From Firmicutes bacterium UBA6806 (lineage in GTDB: Bacteria; Bacillota; Clostridia; Peptostreptococcales; Acidaminobacteraceae): 64,000 nt of DNA. Shown here piece after piece: positions 54,064-62,919 of this stretch. A program made the position numbers and the translations under genes. Where the stretch lies: contig DKFC01000058.1 in the NCBI GenBank assembly GCA_002452745.1, positions 1 through 64,000 of the forward strand. The letters run 5' to 3'. Below the pieces are notes generated by a model, which ran no database searches, was not told the DNA's origin, and saw nothing but the letters and a program-made list of their open reading frames with translations. Numbering within the stretch: the stretch's first letter is position 1; every line of letters begins with the position of its first letter.

Positions 54064-54075
54064 TACCTCTTCCAT

Positions 54076-54721
54076 CTCCCTTGCTACCTTATTTACAGCT
54101 CAAAATTCTGAAAAACCACTAATCAATTACTATCCTGAGCATTTAATATTGTCGGATGAAGAGATTTTCATCATAAGTTTTTAGTTTTATCACTCAGCTC
54201 CCCCAAAAGCCCGTTTCTTTTTTCGTCACTAGTCCCTATCTATTCAAAGCGCAAAAGCACTTGTCCCTCGATCTTGCGGATTAAGTGAAAACAAATCTTT
54301 CATTTTTGAGATAGATTCTCTCTACCTCTTGCTATTCAGAAATATATCGCGTTTCCATTTGTATCCTTGAGCATGAACCAAACCTCTCCGAACAATTGTC
54401 ATCTGAAATTTATTGTCTCTGTTCAGAACAATTAATGTAATATATTAAACTTAGGATATGATGACTTAAAATGGATAATATGGGAAAATCAAGACTAGAA
54501 ATATCCCAATCATGTCAGGATATTACGTATATGATACCTTAATGGCAAATTAATGAATAGTGTCATTCGACACCCCCATCTTGAACATATTTTTCATTGA
54601 AACATCAACGTGTCTCGCATGTTTAGGCTTAGAAAAGATAATCTTATGTAAAGTCATCACATATTGTGTCATAAAATTTGCACTGCAAGAAATGATCGCC
54701 TTGTCAATCGGATGATTTGTC
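54076..54721. other. About 650-bp intergenic region
   Basis: The longest non-coding stretch of the window. I see no RNA gene, no ORF with a ribosome-binding site and no clean terminator. Two gaacaatt repeats occur (near 54391 and 54427). It should contain the promoter of the response regulator-chemoreceptor pair. Confidence 0.5.
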
Positions 54722-54754
54722 AAAAAATAAAAAAGGTTAGGATTTCTCCTAACC
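54722..54754 (-). terminator. Terminator after rpmE
   Basis: ggttagga (54735-54742) pairs with tcctaacc (54747-54754); on the minus strand ttttttatttttt follows. Confidence 0.92.
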
Positions 54755-54769
54755 TCAAAGTACTTTGTC

Positions 54770-54970
54770 TTATTTAAGACCATATTTCTCTTTAAATTTA
54801 TCTGCTCTACCACCACGTTCAACTTGTTTAACTTGACCAGTGAAGAACGGATGACACTCTGCACAAATTTCGATTCTGATTTCTTCTCTTGTAGACTTAG
54901 TTGTAAATGTGTTGCCACATGCGCAATGGACTTCTACTTCATGATAATCTGGATGAATTCCTTGTTTCAT
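54770..54970 (-). CDS. rpmE: 50S ribosomal protein L31
   Basis: 66 aa. The zinc-binding (C+) form, with cysteines in HCACGN and ICAECHPFFTG. GAGGTG precedes the ATG. Directly downstream of rho, as in most Firmicutes. Confidence 0.98.
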   Translation of the reverse strand: MKQGIHPDYHEVEVHCACGNTFTTKSTREEIRIEICAECHPFFTGQVKQVERGGRADKFKEKYGLK

Positions 54971-55069
54971 TCTAGTTCACCTCTTTCCGTTAATTTATAT
55001 CAATTTTTATTTAATCTAATTTCAAGCCTTATCATTATACCACAACTCATTTTCAAGTTCAATATTTTT

Positions 55070-56470
55070 TTATGAAAAATCGCGATTGATTAGTTTTACA
55101 AAGTCTTCATTATTTCGAGTGCTAATCAGGGTGTCTATGAGTTTTTCTGTGCTCTCAGAACCATTTGAACGATCCAGATGCCGCCGAATTCGCCACACAG
55201 CTTCCAGTTCATCTTGTTCGAATAAAAACTCTTCTCGCCTTGTTCCAGATTTTCGAATATCAACCGATGGGAAGATTCTCTTCTCTGAGAGTTTTCGATC
55301 CAAAATCAACTCCATGTTGCCCGTTCCTTTAAATTCCTCAAAGATCACATCGTCCATTCGAGAGCCCGTCTCAATAAGTGCCGTTGCCAAAATGGTTAGA
55401 GAACCACCTTCTTCAACATTTCTCGCCGCACCAAAAAATCGCTTTGGCTTGTGAAGCGCATTGGGATCAAGTCCACCTGAGAGGGTTTTTCCACTGGATG
55501 GCATCACCAAGTTGTATGCCCGTGCAAGTCGTGTGATACTGTCTAACAAAATGACGACATCCTTTTTCTGCTCCACAAGTGCCTTCGCACGATTTAATAC
55601 CATCTCCGCCACTTTTATATGATGTGATGGCAATTCATCAAAGGTACTGTAGACCACGTCGGCATTTATAGACCGCTTCATGTCTGTTACTTCTTCTGGC
55701 CTTTCGTCAATCAGCAGAACGATGAGCTCCACATCTGGATAATTTTTTGAAATGCTCTTGGCAATTTTTTGAAGTAATATAGTCTTGCCAGATTTAGGAG
55801 GTGCCACAATAAGTCCCCGCTGCCCCTTGCCTATTGGAGAGACAATGTCTATAATCCTCATGGCGAGTTCTCTCGAGTCTCCCTCCAGTTTAAATCTAGA
55901 AGTTGGATACATCGGGGTCAAGTCATCAAATTTAGGTCTGTGTCCATTTGATTGAGGTCTCAATCCGTTGATTTGTTTCACATAGAGAAGCGCCCGAAAC
56001 CGCTCGCCGGGATTAGGCGTTCTTGTGACACCCATAATTTTATCTCCCGTTCTCATGGAAAACTTGCGAATCTGAGAGGGTGAAACATAAACATCCAGTT
56101 CACTGGATAGGAAATTCTCAAACCTCAAAAATCCGTATCCCTGCTCTATGATTTCAAGGACGCCTTCAACATCCTGCTTGCCGTCATCTCTTCCCTGAGA
56201 CTGCCCTTTACTTTGTTCACAGGACTCGCCTTCTGAAGAATCATCCTCCTGACAAATTTCTTCATCTTCATCTTCTGGTTCCTCTTCATAACCATCGTCT
56301 AAAAACTCAATGGTCTCCTCGCTGGCATTTTCTGAGGCTTCTTGGTTGCCGTTGATGATTAAGTCTATCAGTTCATCCTTGCGTTTTTTTGAAATATCTT
56401 CAATCCCCATTGCCTTGGCGATTTCTTTCAAATCCTGCACTTTTTTTAATCGCAGGGTCCTTATATCCAT
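55070..56470 (-). CDS. rho: Transcription termination factor Rho
   Basis: RNA-dependent ATPase that ends transcription. 466 aa. N-terminal SAP-like helices (LKKVQDLKEIAKAMGI), a very acidic low-complexity insert (about residues 50-95), RNA-binding cold-shock-like domain (GYGFLRF), then the ATPase with Walker A VAPPKSGKTILLQK, Walker B VVILLDSITRLARAYN and the Q/R loops. GGAGG is 4-5 nt before the ATG at 56470. The acidic insert is longer than in E. coli Rho. Confidence 0.98.
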   Translation of the reverse strand: MDIRTLRLKKVQDLKEIAKAMGIEDISKKRKDELIDLIINGNQEASENASEETIEFLDDGYEEEPEDEDEEICQEDDSSEGESCEQSKGQSQGRDDGKQDVEGVLEIIEQGYGFLRFENFLSSELDVYVSPSQIRKFSMRTGDKIMGVTRTPNPGERFRALLYVKQINGLRPQSNGHRPKFDDLTPMYPTSRFKLEGDSRELAMRIIDIVSPIGKGQRGLIVAPPKSGKTILLQKIAKSISKNYPDVELIVLLIDERPEEVTDMKRSINADVVYSTFDELPSHHIKVAEMVLNRAKALVEQKKDVVILLDSITRLARAYNLVMPSSGKTLSGGLDPNALHKPKRFFGAARNVEEGGSLTILATALIETGSRMDDVIFEEFKGTGNMELILDRKLSEKRIFPSVDIRKSGTRREEFLFEQDELEAVWRIRRHLDRSNGSESTEKLIDTLISTRNNEDFVKLINRDFS

Positions 56471-56825
56471 GTTTCCTCCCACTACTCAAGTCCAGATATC
56501 GGCGATATTTAGACTCTTATAATCTTATGTAATTCCAACGCCTTCATACCAATATCGATTTGGATTCCCCAAGTGATTTCCACAGCACAGTTTCGGGCAG
56601 AGCAAAGCTAAACGCTAATATTTTAAATTTTGATGAACAATGACTTAAAGACTAGTTTAAAAAGGTCCATTTTGTGATATATTAATATAGATGTTCATCA
56701 AATCATTACAGGGGTTTATTGGATCGGATAGATCCTCTCGATTGGAATACCTCGGAGCATTTAGAACGGTTACTAGTGTTAATACTAACATATAATCATA
56801 AACAAAGCAAACAAAGGTGGTCTAT
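56471..56825. other. 355-bp divergent region rho / exported protein
   Basis: No gene is supported. The plus-strand promoter at 56655-56683 drives the exported protein. The leader (about 56690-56825) contains a small hairpin ggatc-ggata-gatcc (56722-56736) and GC-richer sequence that does not match a riboswitch class I can name. Near 56500 the sequence agatatcggcgatattt is nearly palindromic. Confidence 0.5.
56655..56683 (+). promoter_or_regulatory. Promoter of the transglutaminase-like gene
   Basis: GTTTAA (56655-56660), 17-bp spacer, TATATT (56678-56683), leaving a leader of about 135 nt. Confidence 0.6.
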
Positions 56826-58637
56826 ATGACTAAAAAGCTATTGGCGTGCTTCATCATCATTTGCCTCTTGATGCCGTCACTATCCTATGCAAACACGCCT
56901 ATCATGGATGGAACACCCATTATTGGAACCGTATTCTTGGACGATTTTGAGATTACTTTCTCCAGTCCCCCTATTTATTTCAGAAATTATATCATGGTAC
57001 CTGCAAGGGCCATGTTTGAAAAACTGGGCATTCAGATATACTGGATAGAAGGTACAAAAGAGCTCCTCGCCTACCGTGATAACGTCTTTTTAAAGATACA
57101 AATTGGCAACAGCTTAGCCTATGTCAACGGAAAAGAAACCGATATGGGACTTGAACCACTTCTTCGAAATGGAGAACTCTTTATCCCTGTGACCTTTATC
57201 GCAAATGTGTTTGATTTAAATTATACACTTGATAAAAGCAAGCACGGCATCAATTTAGATTTTAGAGAAAATCTCTACGAATATGAGCAGTTCAACGGAC
57301 AACACTACAAAAAAATCAATACCATCAACTGGGGCATCAGCTTCTTCGTTCCCGAGTATTGGGAGAAAGTAGAGGGCACCTATTCAACCTATGGCGTTGA
57401 CAACGACTATGAATACTTTAAATTTGAACCCCGTGTTTTACCTTTAGACAGCACCTTCAATCGTTCCATTCTGGCTGAAGCGTTGGTGACCAATCTAAAG
57501 TATCAATACGGCAGTAGAATTAAGGATGTCCATTTCTCTGACCGCCTTTTCGGTGAATTTCTATGCCGAATGGTCACCTACACTTTCAACGATAACGGCG
57601 TCATGAAAAAGCGATTTATGTATGTGCTTTTCGAGAACAACAATGGATACATCTTTGACGGAGAGGTCAATGACCTCGTCAGTTTTGAAGATGCTCAGAC
57701 TGTCTTTGACACGATTTTAGGTACTTTCCAAATCAGCAAGTTAACTGTTGACGAGAGCAGTGAACACTATCTCGAACTGGCAAAATTCTTTGAAGTTGGC
57801 ATGAAACTGGATTCAAAAATCTACTCGAATATGGAAGTCGATAACCAATTCCAAATTTCAGGAACGGTCGCAGAAGATTCAAAAGTTGAGGGGCTTCATA
57901 TAGTCGTCTCAAAAGGCAATGAGAAGACGGAGTACTATGCGCCTGTGGTGGCAAATGCGTTTAAAGCAAATATCTTTACGCCATTTGGCCTTGGCAAGCA
58001 CAACATCACCATCATGGTCGAATATGCAGATGATTCAGCACCAAAATCCTCTGAGGAAATGTTGGGTCTGACGCTAGACGAAATCGTCAACAAGGCAACT
58101 TCTCTGGAGATGCCAATAGATGCGAAGAAAGTCATCATGAAGTTCAGCGTCATCAATCTATCCAACGACGCCATTAAATTCCTGCTGCCTTCCGACTACA
58201 TCAATTATGACAACAACGCCGTTTATCAACAGGTAAACAGTTTGACTTACAACCTCACCAATGACTATAGCAAAGCCAAGACCGTCTACGAATGGCTACG
58301 CAGCAACTACAGCTACGAACCCGTCACTGAAAGCGCCATGCTCTCCACCACTGTGGAAATGCTCGGCAAAACCAGTGGTACAGAAGTCGATCTGGCCATC
58401 TTGTATACAGGGCTCATGCGCTCCATGAACATCCCCGCTCGAATCGTCAGGGGAACAAATGAGCAAATGTCCCACTACTGGGCTGAAACCTTCATCAACG
58501 GACGCTGGATTGTCACAGATATTGGATGGGAAGTTCGCTACAAGGATGATCAGAGCCAAAAGTCGCTTAAATATTTCAACATCAACCTCATTGGGCATTA
58601 CTCTCAGTTTAAGAAGACTGAGTTCTTACCATTTTAA
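56826..58637 (+). CDS. Exported protein with copper amine oxidase-like and degenerate transglutaminase-like domains
   Basis: 603 aa. A signal peptide (residues 1-22, ending SLSYANT) leads to a copper amine oxidase N-terminal-like domain, a wall- or surface-associated module (residues 30-150, YIMVPARAMFEKLGI and ELFIPVTFIANVF). The middle is unrecognised. Residues 470-595 follow the transglutaminase fold: NIPARIVRGTNEQMSHYWAE with the His and VTDIGW with the Asp. The catalytic Cys position is occupied by Glu (SGTEVDLAIL instead of GxCxDYA), so it is probably not a working enzyme of this type. AAGGTGG lies 5 nt before the ATG at 56826. Confidence 0.85.
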   Translation: MTKKLLACFIIICLLMPSLSYANTPIMDGTPIIGTVFLDDFEITFSSPPIYFRNYIMVPARAMFEKLGIQIYWIEGTKELLAYRDNVFLKIQIGNSLAYVNGKETDMGLEPLLRNGELFIPVTFIANVFDLNYTLDKSKHGINLDFRENLYEYEQFNGQHYKKINTINWGISFFVPEYWEKVEGTYSTYGVDNDYEYFKFEPRVLPLDSTFNRSILAEALVTNLKYQYGSRIKDVHFSDRLFGEFLCRMVTYTFNDNGVMKKRFMYVLFENNNGYIFDGEVNDLVSFEDAQTVFDTILGTFQISKLTVDESSEHYLELAKFFEVGMKLDSKIYSNMEVDNQFQISGTVAEDSKVEGLHIVVSKGNEKTEYYAPVVANAFKANIFTPFGLGKHNITIMVEYADDSAPKSSEEMLGLTLDEIVNKATSLEMPIDAKKVIMKFSVINLSNDAIKFLLPSDYINYDNNAVYQQVNSLTYNLTNDYSKAKTVYEWLRSNYSYEPVTESAMLSTTVEMLGKTSGTEVDLAILYTGLMRSMNIPARIVRGTNEQMSHYWAETFINGRWIVTDIGWEVRYKDDQSQKSLKYFNINLIGHYSQFKKTEFLPF

Positions 58638-58664
58638 ACGTTGAGACTTTCAAAAATTGAAAAA

Positions 58665-58706
58665 GCACCTGTTAAACCCATGCGGGGTTTAACAGGTGCC
58701 TTTTTA
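58665..58706. terminator. Bidirectional terminator between the exported protein gene and kce
   Basis: 15-bp arms gcacctgttaaaccc (58665-58679) and gggtttaacaggtgc (58685-58699), with A residues on the left and a T run on the right. Serves the plus-strand gene and kce. Confidence 0.93.
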
Positions 58707-58744
58707 TTTATTGGTTTAACAATCTCAATTAAATACTATATCTC

Positions 58745-59557
58745 TTACTTAAGGCCTAAAATCGCTCTCGCTTCATCTGGCGTTGCCACTTCACGACCAA
58801 TTTCCTTAGCAAGTCTCACAATTCTTTCCACAAATTCTGCGTTTGATTTTGCAAGTCTTCCCTTTGAATAGTACACATTATCTTCAAATCCAACACGAAC
58901 GTGTCCACCCATGATAATTGCCATAACAGCAAGTGGTGTTTCTGTTCGGCCAATCCCAGCAACTGTCCAGGTCCAGTCTTGAGGAATTTGATTTACCATA
59001 AACATGAGGTCTTCTGGGTTTCCAGGACATGCACCTGGAACACCTAAGACAAAGTCAACATGCAAAGGTGCTTTAACAAGACCTTTTTTCACAAGTCTCT
59101 TTGCATTTTCAATCATGCCTCTTTCAAAGACTTCGATTTCGGGTTTAACACCCATTTCTTGCATTTTCACCGCAAATTTTTCGATGTATTCTTCCGAGTT
59201 CATGAAGACATCTGGTCCAAAGTTACAAGTTCCACAGCTCAATGTTGCCATTTCTGGCTTGAGGTCCACTGGTTGAAGTCTTTGTTCAGGTGTATGCCAA
59301 ACTGCACCGCCTGTTGAAGGTTGAAAAATAATCGGACACTTCGCTTCAACTTTCTCTTTTATCTCTTTGTAAACATCAATATCCTGAGTTGGGTTGCCTT
59401 CAGCATCTCTTGCGTGAACGTGCACAATTGACGCCCCTGCCAAATAACACTCATAAGCCGCTTCCGCGATTTCATCTGGTGTCAGTGGCAAATTAGGTTG
59501 TTGATCTCTGGTAACTTCAGCACCTGTTAAAGCTGCCGTTATAATTAACTTTTCCAT
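58745..59557 (-). CDS. kce: 3-keto-5-aminohexanoate cleavage enzyme
   Basis: Cleaves 3-keto-5-aminohexanoate with acetyl-CoA to 3-aminobutyryl-CoA and acetoacetate in lysine fermentation. 270 aa, BKACE family. Zinc ligands in VHVHARD and the late GGHVRVGFEDN segment, with QPSTGGAVWHTPEQRL and GACPGNPEDL typical of Kce. Pairing with kal supports the lysine role over other BKACE reactions. Confidence 0.93.
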   Translation of the reverse strand: MEKLIITAALTGAEVTRDQQPNLPLTPDEIAEAAYECYLAGASIVHVHARDAEGNPTQDIDVYKEIKEKVEAKCPIIFQPSTGGAVWHTPEQRLQPVDLKPEMATLSCGTCNFGPDVFMNSEEYIEKFAVKMQEMGVKPEIEVFERGMIENAKRLVKKGLVKAPLHVDFVLGVPGACPGNPEDLMFMVNQIPQDWTWTVAGIGRTETPLAVMAIIMGGHVRVGFEDNVYYSKGRLAKSNAEFVERIVRLAKEIGREVATPDEARAILGLK

Positions 59558-59566
59558 ATGCGCCCC

Positions 59567-59956
59567 CTATTTATTTCTCTGTTTATCTTTAGGAACGACG
59601 CAAGTACCAACTGCTCTACAAACCACAACTGGTTCTTCTAATACATCACAAGCTGAGTCGTTGATATCAGGTCTAGGAATAATAACCTTTCTCGCTTCAA
59701 ACACCATTTTACGTGATGAATTACCCAATTTTGTAATTTCACCCACTGCTTCAATGTAGTCTCCAGCGTATACTGGTGCTAAGAACTCCACACTTTCATA
59801 AGCTGCAAACAGACCCTCATCTCCATCTTGACGGATTAAAAGTTCAGTTGCCACATCGCCAAACAGGTTTAACATTTTAGCACCATCCACTAAATTGCCA
59901 CCATAGTGTGCGTCGTGCATGCTCATTCTCATTCTAATCATTGCTTTTTCTGACAT
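59567..59956 (-). CDS. kal: 3-aminobutyryl-CoA ammonia-lyase
   Basis: Removes ammonia from 3-aminobutyryl-CoA to give crotonyl-CoA, the next step after Kce. 129 aa, hot-dog fold; MSMHDAHYGGNLVDGAKML and the AGDYIEAVGEI segment match the Kal family. GGAGGG lies 6 nt before the ATG at 59956; the open frame extends 12 codons further without a site. kce follows 9 bp later. kamA, kamDE and kdd are not in this window. Confidence 0.92.
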   Translation of the reverse strand: MSEKAMIRMRMSMHDAHYGGNLVDGAKMLNLFGDVATELLIRQDGDEGLFAAYESVEFLAPVYAGDYIEAVGEITKLGNSSRKMVFEARKVIIPRPDINDSACDVLEEPVVVCRAVGTCVVPKDKQRNK

Positions 59957-60008
59957 GTTGTCCCTCCAAATTATAATAATTTGATCCCTCATGCACTATT
60001 CTACAACA

Positions 60009-61820
60009 TTACACGCCACTTTTGAAGGCCTTTCCCTCAGACTCTTTAAAATTATCTCTTAAGATATCAAATCCAATTGCAAAAGCCATGATTAAAAGGA
60101 ATAAAACAATAAAATTGTACCTCGGTTGTCCCTCATAGACAAAGAACACAAGAGAGACAAATGCCAGATTGATGACGGGAATCACAATATGAGGTTTGAG
60201 ATCTCCCCTTCTCGAAAAAAGACTCCGAATAAATCGCCATATATTCATGAAGACAAACACGATTCCAAAACCGCTTATGATTGCCAGTGAGATGTCTGAA
60301 ACCGATCTGTAAAAATTCATGAGCCTTGAATAGGCAAACTCATCCAGTCCACTCTCCGAGTCCTCATACTTTAGCCCGTTCATCGTCCAAGCGTCCAAGT
60401 CCCAAGCCCCGTTAAAATACGTCGAGTGTATCCTTATGACGCCAAGTTTAAAAAATTCAAGCGGATGCGATTTGATATAAGTCATGGCATAGGGCTTTAG
60501 AAGCACTTCCAAATTGGGAGATGTCTTGACTGAATCACCATGTGCGGCAACTTCCGCTTCGATGGCTTTTTCAAGCGCCTCTGGCTTTTCAATTTGATGA
60601 TAATCCATCCAACCACCGTGGACGTTTTGTGCATTGTTGTTGATGTAGAGGTTAAACCCTGAGTTATAGGAGATTTGAACCCAGCGATCATATTTTTCAA
60701 GGTTTCTAAGAGACCAAGGCAGAATCACCAGCGTCATGATGAGGTAACTGCTCCCAAAGAGGGCAATTGAACGCTTCCAGTTATGGCTCATCAAGTATTC
60801 TGCAACGCCCAGCACCAAGGGATACGCCAGAAAAAAGGGCTTTGAAAGCGCCAGCAACGCGCTGAGTACCCCCAGTGCAGGGAATTTATATCTCGCTTTG
60901 ATTTCCAAAAGGCTCACCCAGATGGTTCCACCGAGGAGAAATGCAGTTATGATCTCAGTTCCTACGACATTGCAATAGGCAATCTGATGCGGCATGAAAG
61001 TCATCCACGCAACCGCAATCCAAACGGCCCAAGGGCGGTTGTAAATTTTCTTCAAAATGAGATAGACCCACAAAATCGTCATTTCAGACATGAGTACATT
61101 GAGTCCTTTGGGAATCAGTTCAGAGGTACTTCCCATGAGTTTATAAAGGACTCCCAACCCTGTGGAATAGAGCATCCCCTGCCACGCTACAGGATATCCT
61201 CCCAATGTATATCCCTGACCTGTGGCTATGTTCACCGCCAGTTGCTGGTAGGTTTCAAAATCAAACTGTTGCTCGGTTGGAATTTGAGTGATAAACCAAA
61301 TCCTAAGGACAGCCCCCACTATTAAAAAAGCGACTAGTGTCAATAGTGGTTTCCACTCTCGTTCCTCCCATGTCCATTTCTTCATCGTCTGCTCCTCTTT
61401 GTTTATTTCCTCTTGTCGTTCACTTTCTTTCCCGTTGAAAACCCAAAATTTGCTGATTAGATAGTTTAATACAATGACGATCACGTTCATGATTACCTTT
61501 GCAGTCATCTCCCCTGTGGAAAACCCTTCAATCATTAGAATCAATCCCGCAGTCTCCACTAAGAATGTGGTCAATCTGCTGCCTGCAAATAAAAAGAATT
61601 CTGCTGTCAATCTATCTGTTCCAGTTACTCTAAAGACAAATCGCCTATTTGAACCAAAGGCAAATATCACTGCACAGATAAACGCAATTGTAGTGGATGG
61701 AAGATACGAAATCCCCACCCACAGGAGTAACTGATAAATCAAGAGGTTGACCAGCGTCGTGAGGACACCTGCCACTAGGTAGCGTATGCCCTCATTCATC
61801 AAGTTTTTGCCCTTACTCAT
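60009..61820 (-). CDS. GtrA domain fused to a membrane glycosyltransferase (PMT/ArnT-like)
   Basis: About 603 aa. Residues 10-130 form a four-helix GtrA-like domain (EGIRYLVAGVLTTLVNLLIY, FAFGSNRRFVF, ISKFWVFNG), normally a separate flippase-like protein for lipid-linked sugars. After a charged linker (130-155) comes a polytopic GT-C enzyme of the mannosyltransferase type with about ten helices; an acidic FDFETYQQLA loop follows its first helix, as expected for the catalytic Asp of the family. The start overlaps the end of the upstream GT2 gene by 8 bp. Probably transfers the sugar made lipid-linked by that GT2 enzyme. Confidence 0.88.
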   Translation of the reverse strand: MSKGKNLMNEGIRYLVAGVLTTLVNLLIYQLLLWVGISYLPSTTIAFICAVIFAFGSNRRFVFRVTGTDRLTAEFFLFAGSRLTTFLVETAGLILMIEGFSTGEMTAKVIMNVIVIVLNYLISKFWVFNGKESERQEEINKEEQTMKKWTWEEREWKPLLTLVAFLIVGAVLRIWFITQIPTEQQFDFETYQQLAVNIATGQGYTLGGYPVAWQGMLYSTGLGVLYKLMGSTSELIPKGLNVLMSEMTILWVYLILKKIYNRPWAVWIAVAWMTFMPHQIAYCNVVGTEIITAFLLGGTIWVSLLEIKARYKFPALGVLSALLALSKPFFLAYPLVLGVAEYLMSHNWKRSIALFGSSYLIMTLVILPWSLRNLEKYDRWVQISYNSGFNLYINNNAQNVHGGWMDYHQIEKPEALEKAIEAEVAAHGDSVKTSPNLEVLLKPYAMTYIKSHPLEFFKLGVIRIHSTYFNGAWDLDAWTMNGLKYEDSESGLDEFAYSRLMNFYRSVSDISLAIISGFGIVFVFMNIWRFIRSLFSRRGDLKPHIVIPVINLAFVSLVFFVYEGQPRYNFIVLFLLIMAFAIGFDILRDNFKESEGKAFKSGV

Positions 61821-62772
61821 CCCTTCCGCCTCTTTCTGGATCAATTCCCTCTGTTCTGCCCACAATATAAAGAGGACGTTCTCTCACCTCTTCATAAATT
61901 CTGGCAATATATTCGCCCACGACGGAAATCTGCATCATAATGATTCCAAAGAAAAAAAGCATGATGGTGACAATAGACGTCCAGCCATTCGTTGGATTTC
62001 CAAACATTAGTTTTATAATTACCCAGTAAATCATCATCAGAAATCCAAAGCCAGCTGACAAGAAGCCCACGAGGCTAAACAGTTTAAGCGGCTTATAGGA
62101 AAATGATAAGATTGCATCCACTGCCAGTCGCATCAACTTGATGTAACTGTATTTTGTCTCTCCAGCATTTCGTTCATCTCTGTCAAAATAGACATAGGTC
62201 ACTTTAAAGCCTATCCAGTGGGTTAAACCTCTAAAAAATCTATTTTTTTCATTCATGGCATTGAGTTCTTGTACTGCTCGCCTGCTGAGTAGTCTAAAAT
62301 CACCTGTGTCCAGTGGAATTTCTGTATCACTCATGAATTTTAGAACTCGATAAAAGAGTTTTGAGGTCATTTTTTTTAAGAAACTCTCCCGCTTACGCGT
62401 CCGCCTCTTGGCATAGACAACGTCATAACCCTCTTTAAACTTTTCATACATATCTACTATCAATTCGGGTGGGTCTTGCAAATCAGCATCAATAATGACA
62501 ACCGCCTCCCCTGTAGCAGCTCTGAATCCAGCTGTATTGGCCATTTCATGCCCAAAATTTCTCGAAAAAGACACCAGTTTAACCCGTTCATCTCTTTCTC
62601 TCAATTTTAAAACCTCTTCCACAGTTTTATCCCGGCTGCCATCGTCAACCACGACGATCTCATATGCCTCGCTGATTTTATTCAGTGTTGGTATGAGCCG
62701 TTCGTAAAGTGGTGCCATATTTAATTCTTCATTATATGCTGGTACTACGACACTAATTTTCGGTCTATTCAT
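61813..62772 (-). CDS. GT2 glycosyltransferase, polyprenyl-phosphate sugar synthase (DPM1/GtrB-like)
   Basis: 319 aa. GT-A fold with SVVVPAYNEELNM, IVVVDDGSRDKT, IDADLQDPPEL (metal DxD region) and a membrane anchor of two helices near residues 230-290. Expected to charge undecaprenyl phosphate with a hexose for the downstream GtrA-GT-C protein. Confidence 0.94.
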   Translation of the reverse strand: MNRPKISVVVPAYNEELNMAPLYERLIPTLNKISEAYEIVVVDDGSRDKTVEEVLKLRERDERVKLVSFSRNFGHEMANTAGFRAATGEAVVIIDADLQDPPELIVDMYEKFKEGYDVVYAKRRTRKRESFLKKMTSKLFYRVLKFMSDTEIPLDTGDFRLLSRRAVQELNAMNEKNRFFRGLTHWIGFKVTYVYFDRDERNAGETKYSYIKLMRLAVDAILSFSYKPLKLFSLVGFLSAGFGFLMMIYWVIIKLMFGNPTNGWTSIVTIMLFFFGIIMMQISVVGEYIARIYEEVRERPLYIVGRTEGIDPERGGRDE

Positions 62773-62847
62773 TGTGAGCCCCCGTAATTGTTTTTGCCAG
62801 ATTAATTGCCGTCATTCTCTTAAAGCAAGGCAATGGCGCTTATATTA

Positions 62848-62874
62848 AATCAGAGCCTCTAATGGGCTCTGATT
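62848..62874 (-). terminator. Terminator after pyrG
   Basis: aatcagagcc (62848-62857) pairs with ggctctgatt (62865-62874); weak U tract tttaatat on the minus strand. Confidence 0.7.
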
Positions 62875-62919
62875 CATTATACCTTATTTTATATTAAATG
62901 ATTACCTGTTCGTTCAAAA

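Noticed and set aside
54550..54918. 122-codon minus-strand open frame overlapping rpmE in another frame
   Set aside because: Its start lies inside rpmE, it reads through the strong rpmE terminator, and its composition is not protein-like.
56491..56510. Sigma-D-type GCCGATAT on the minus strand before rho
   Set aside because: It is half of a near-palindrome, has no TAAA at the right distance, and lies too close to the rho start codon.
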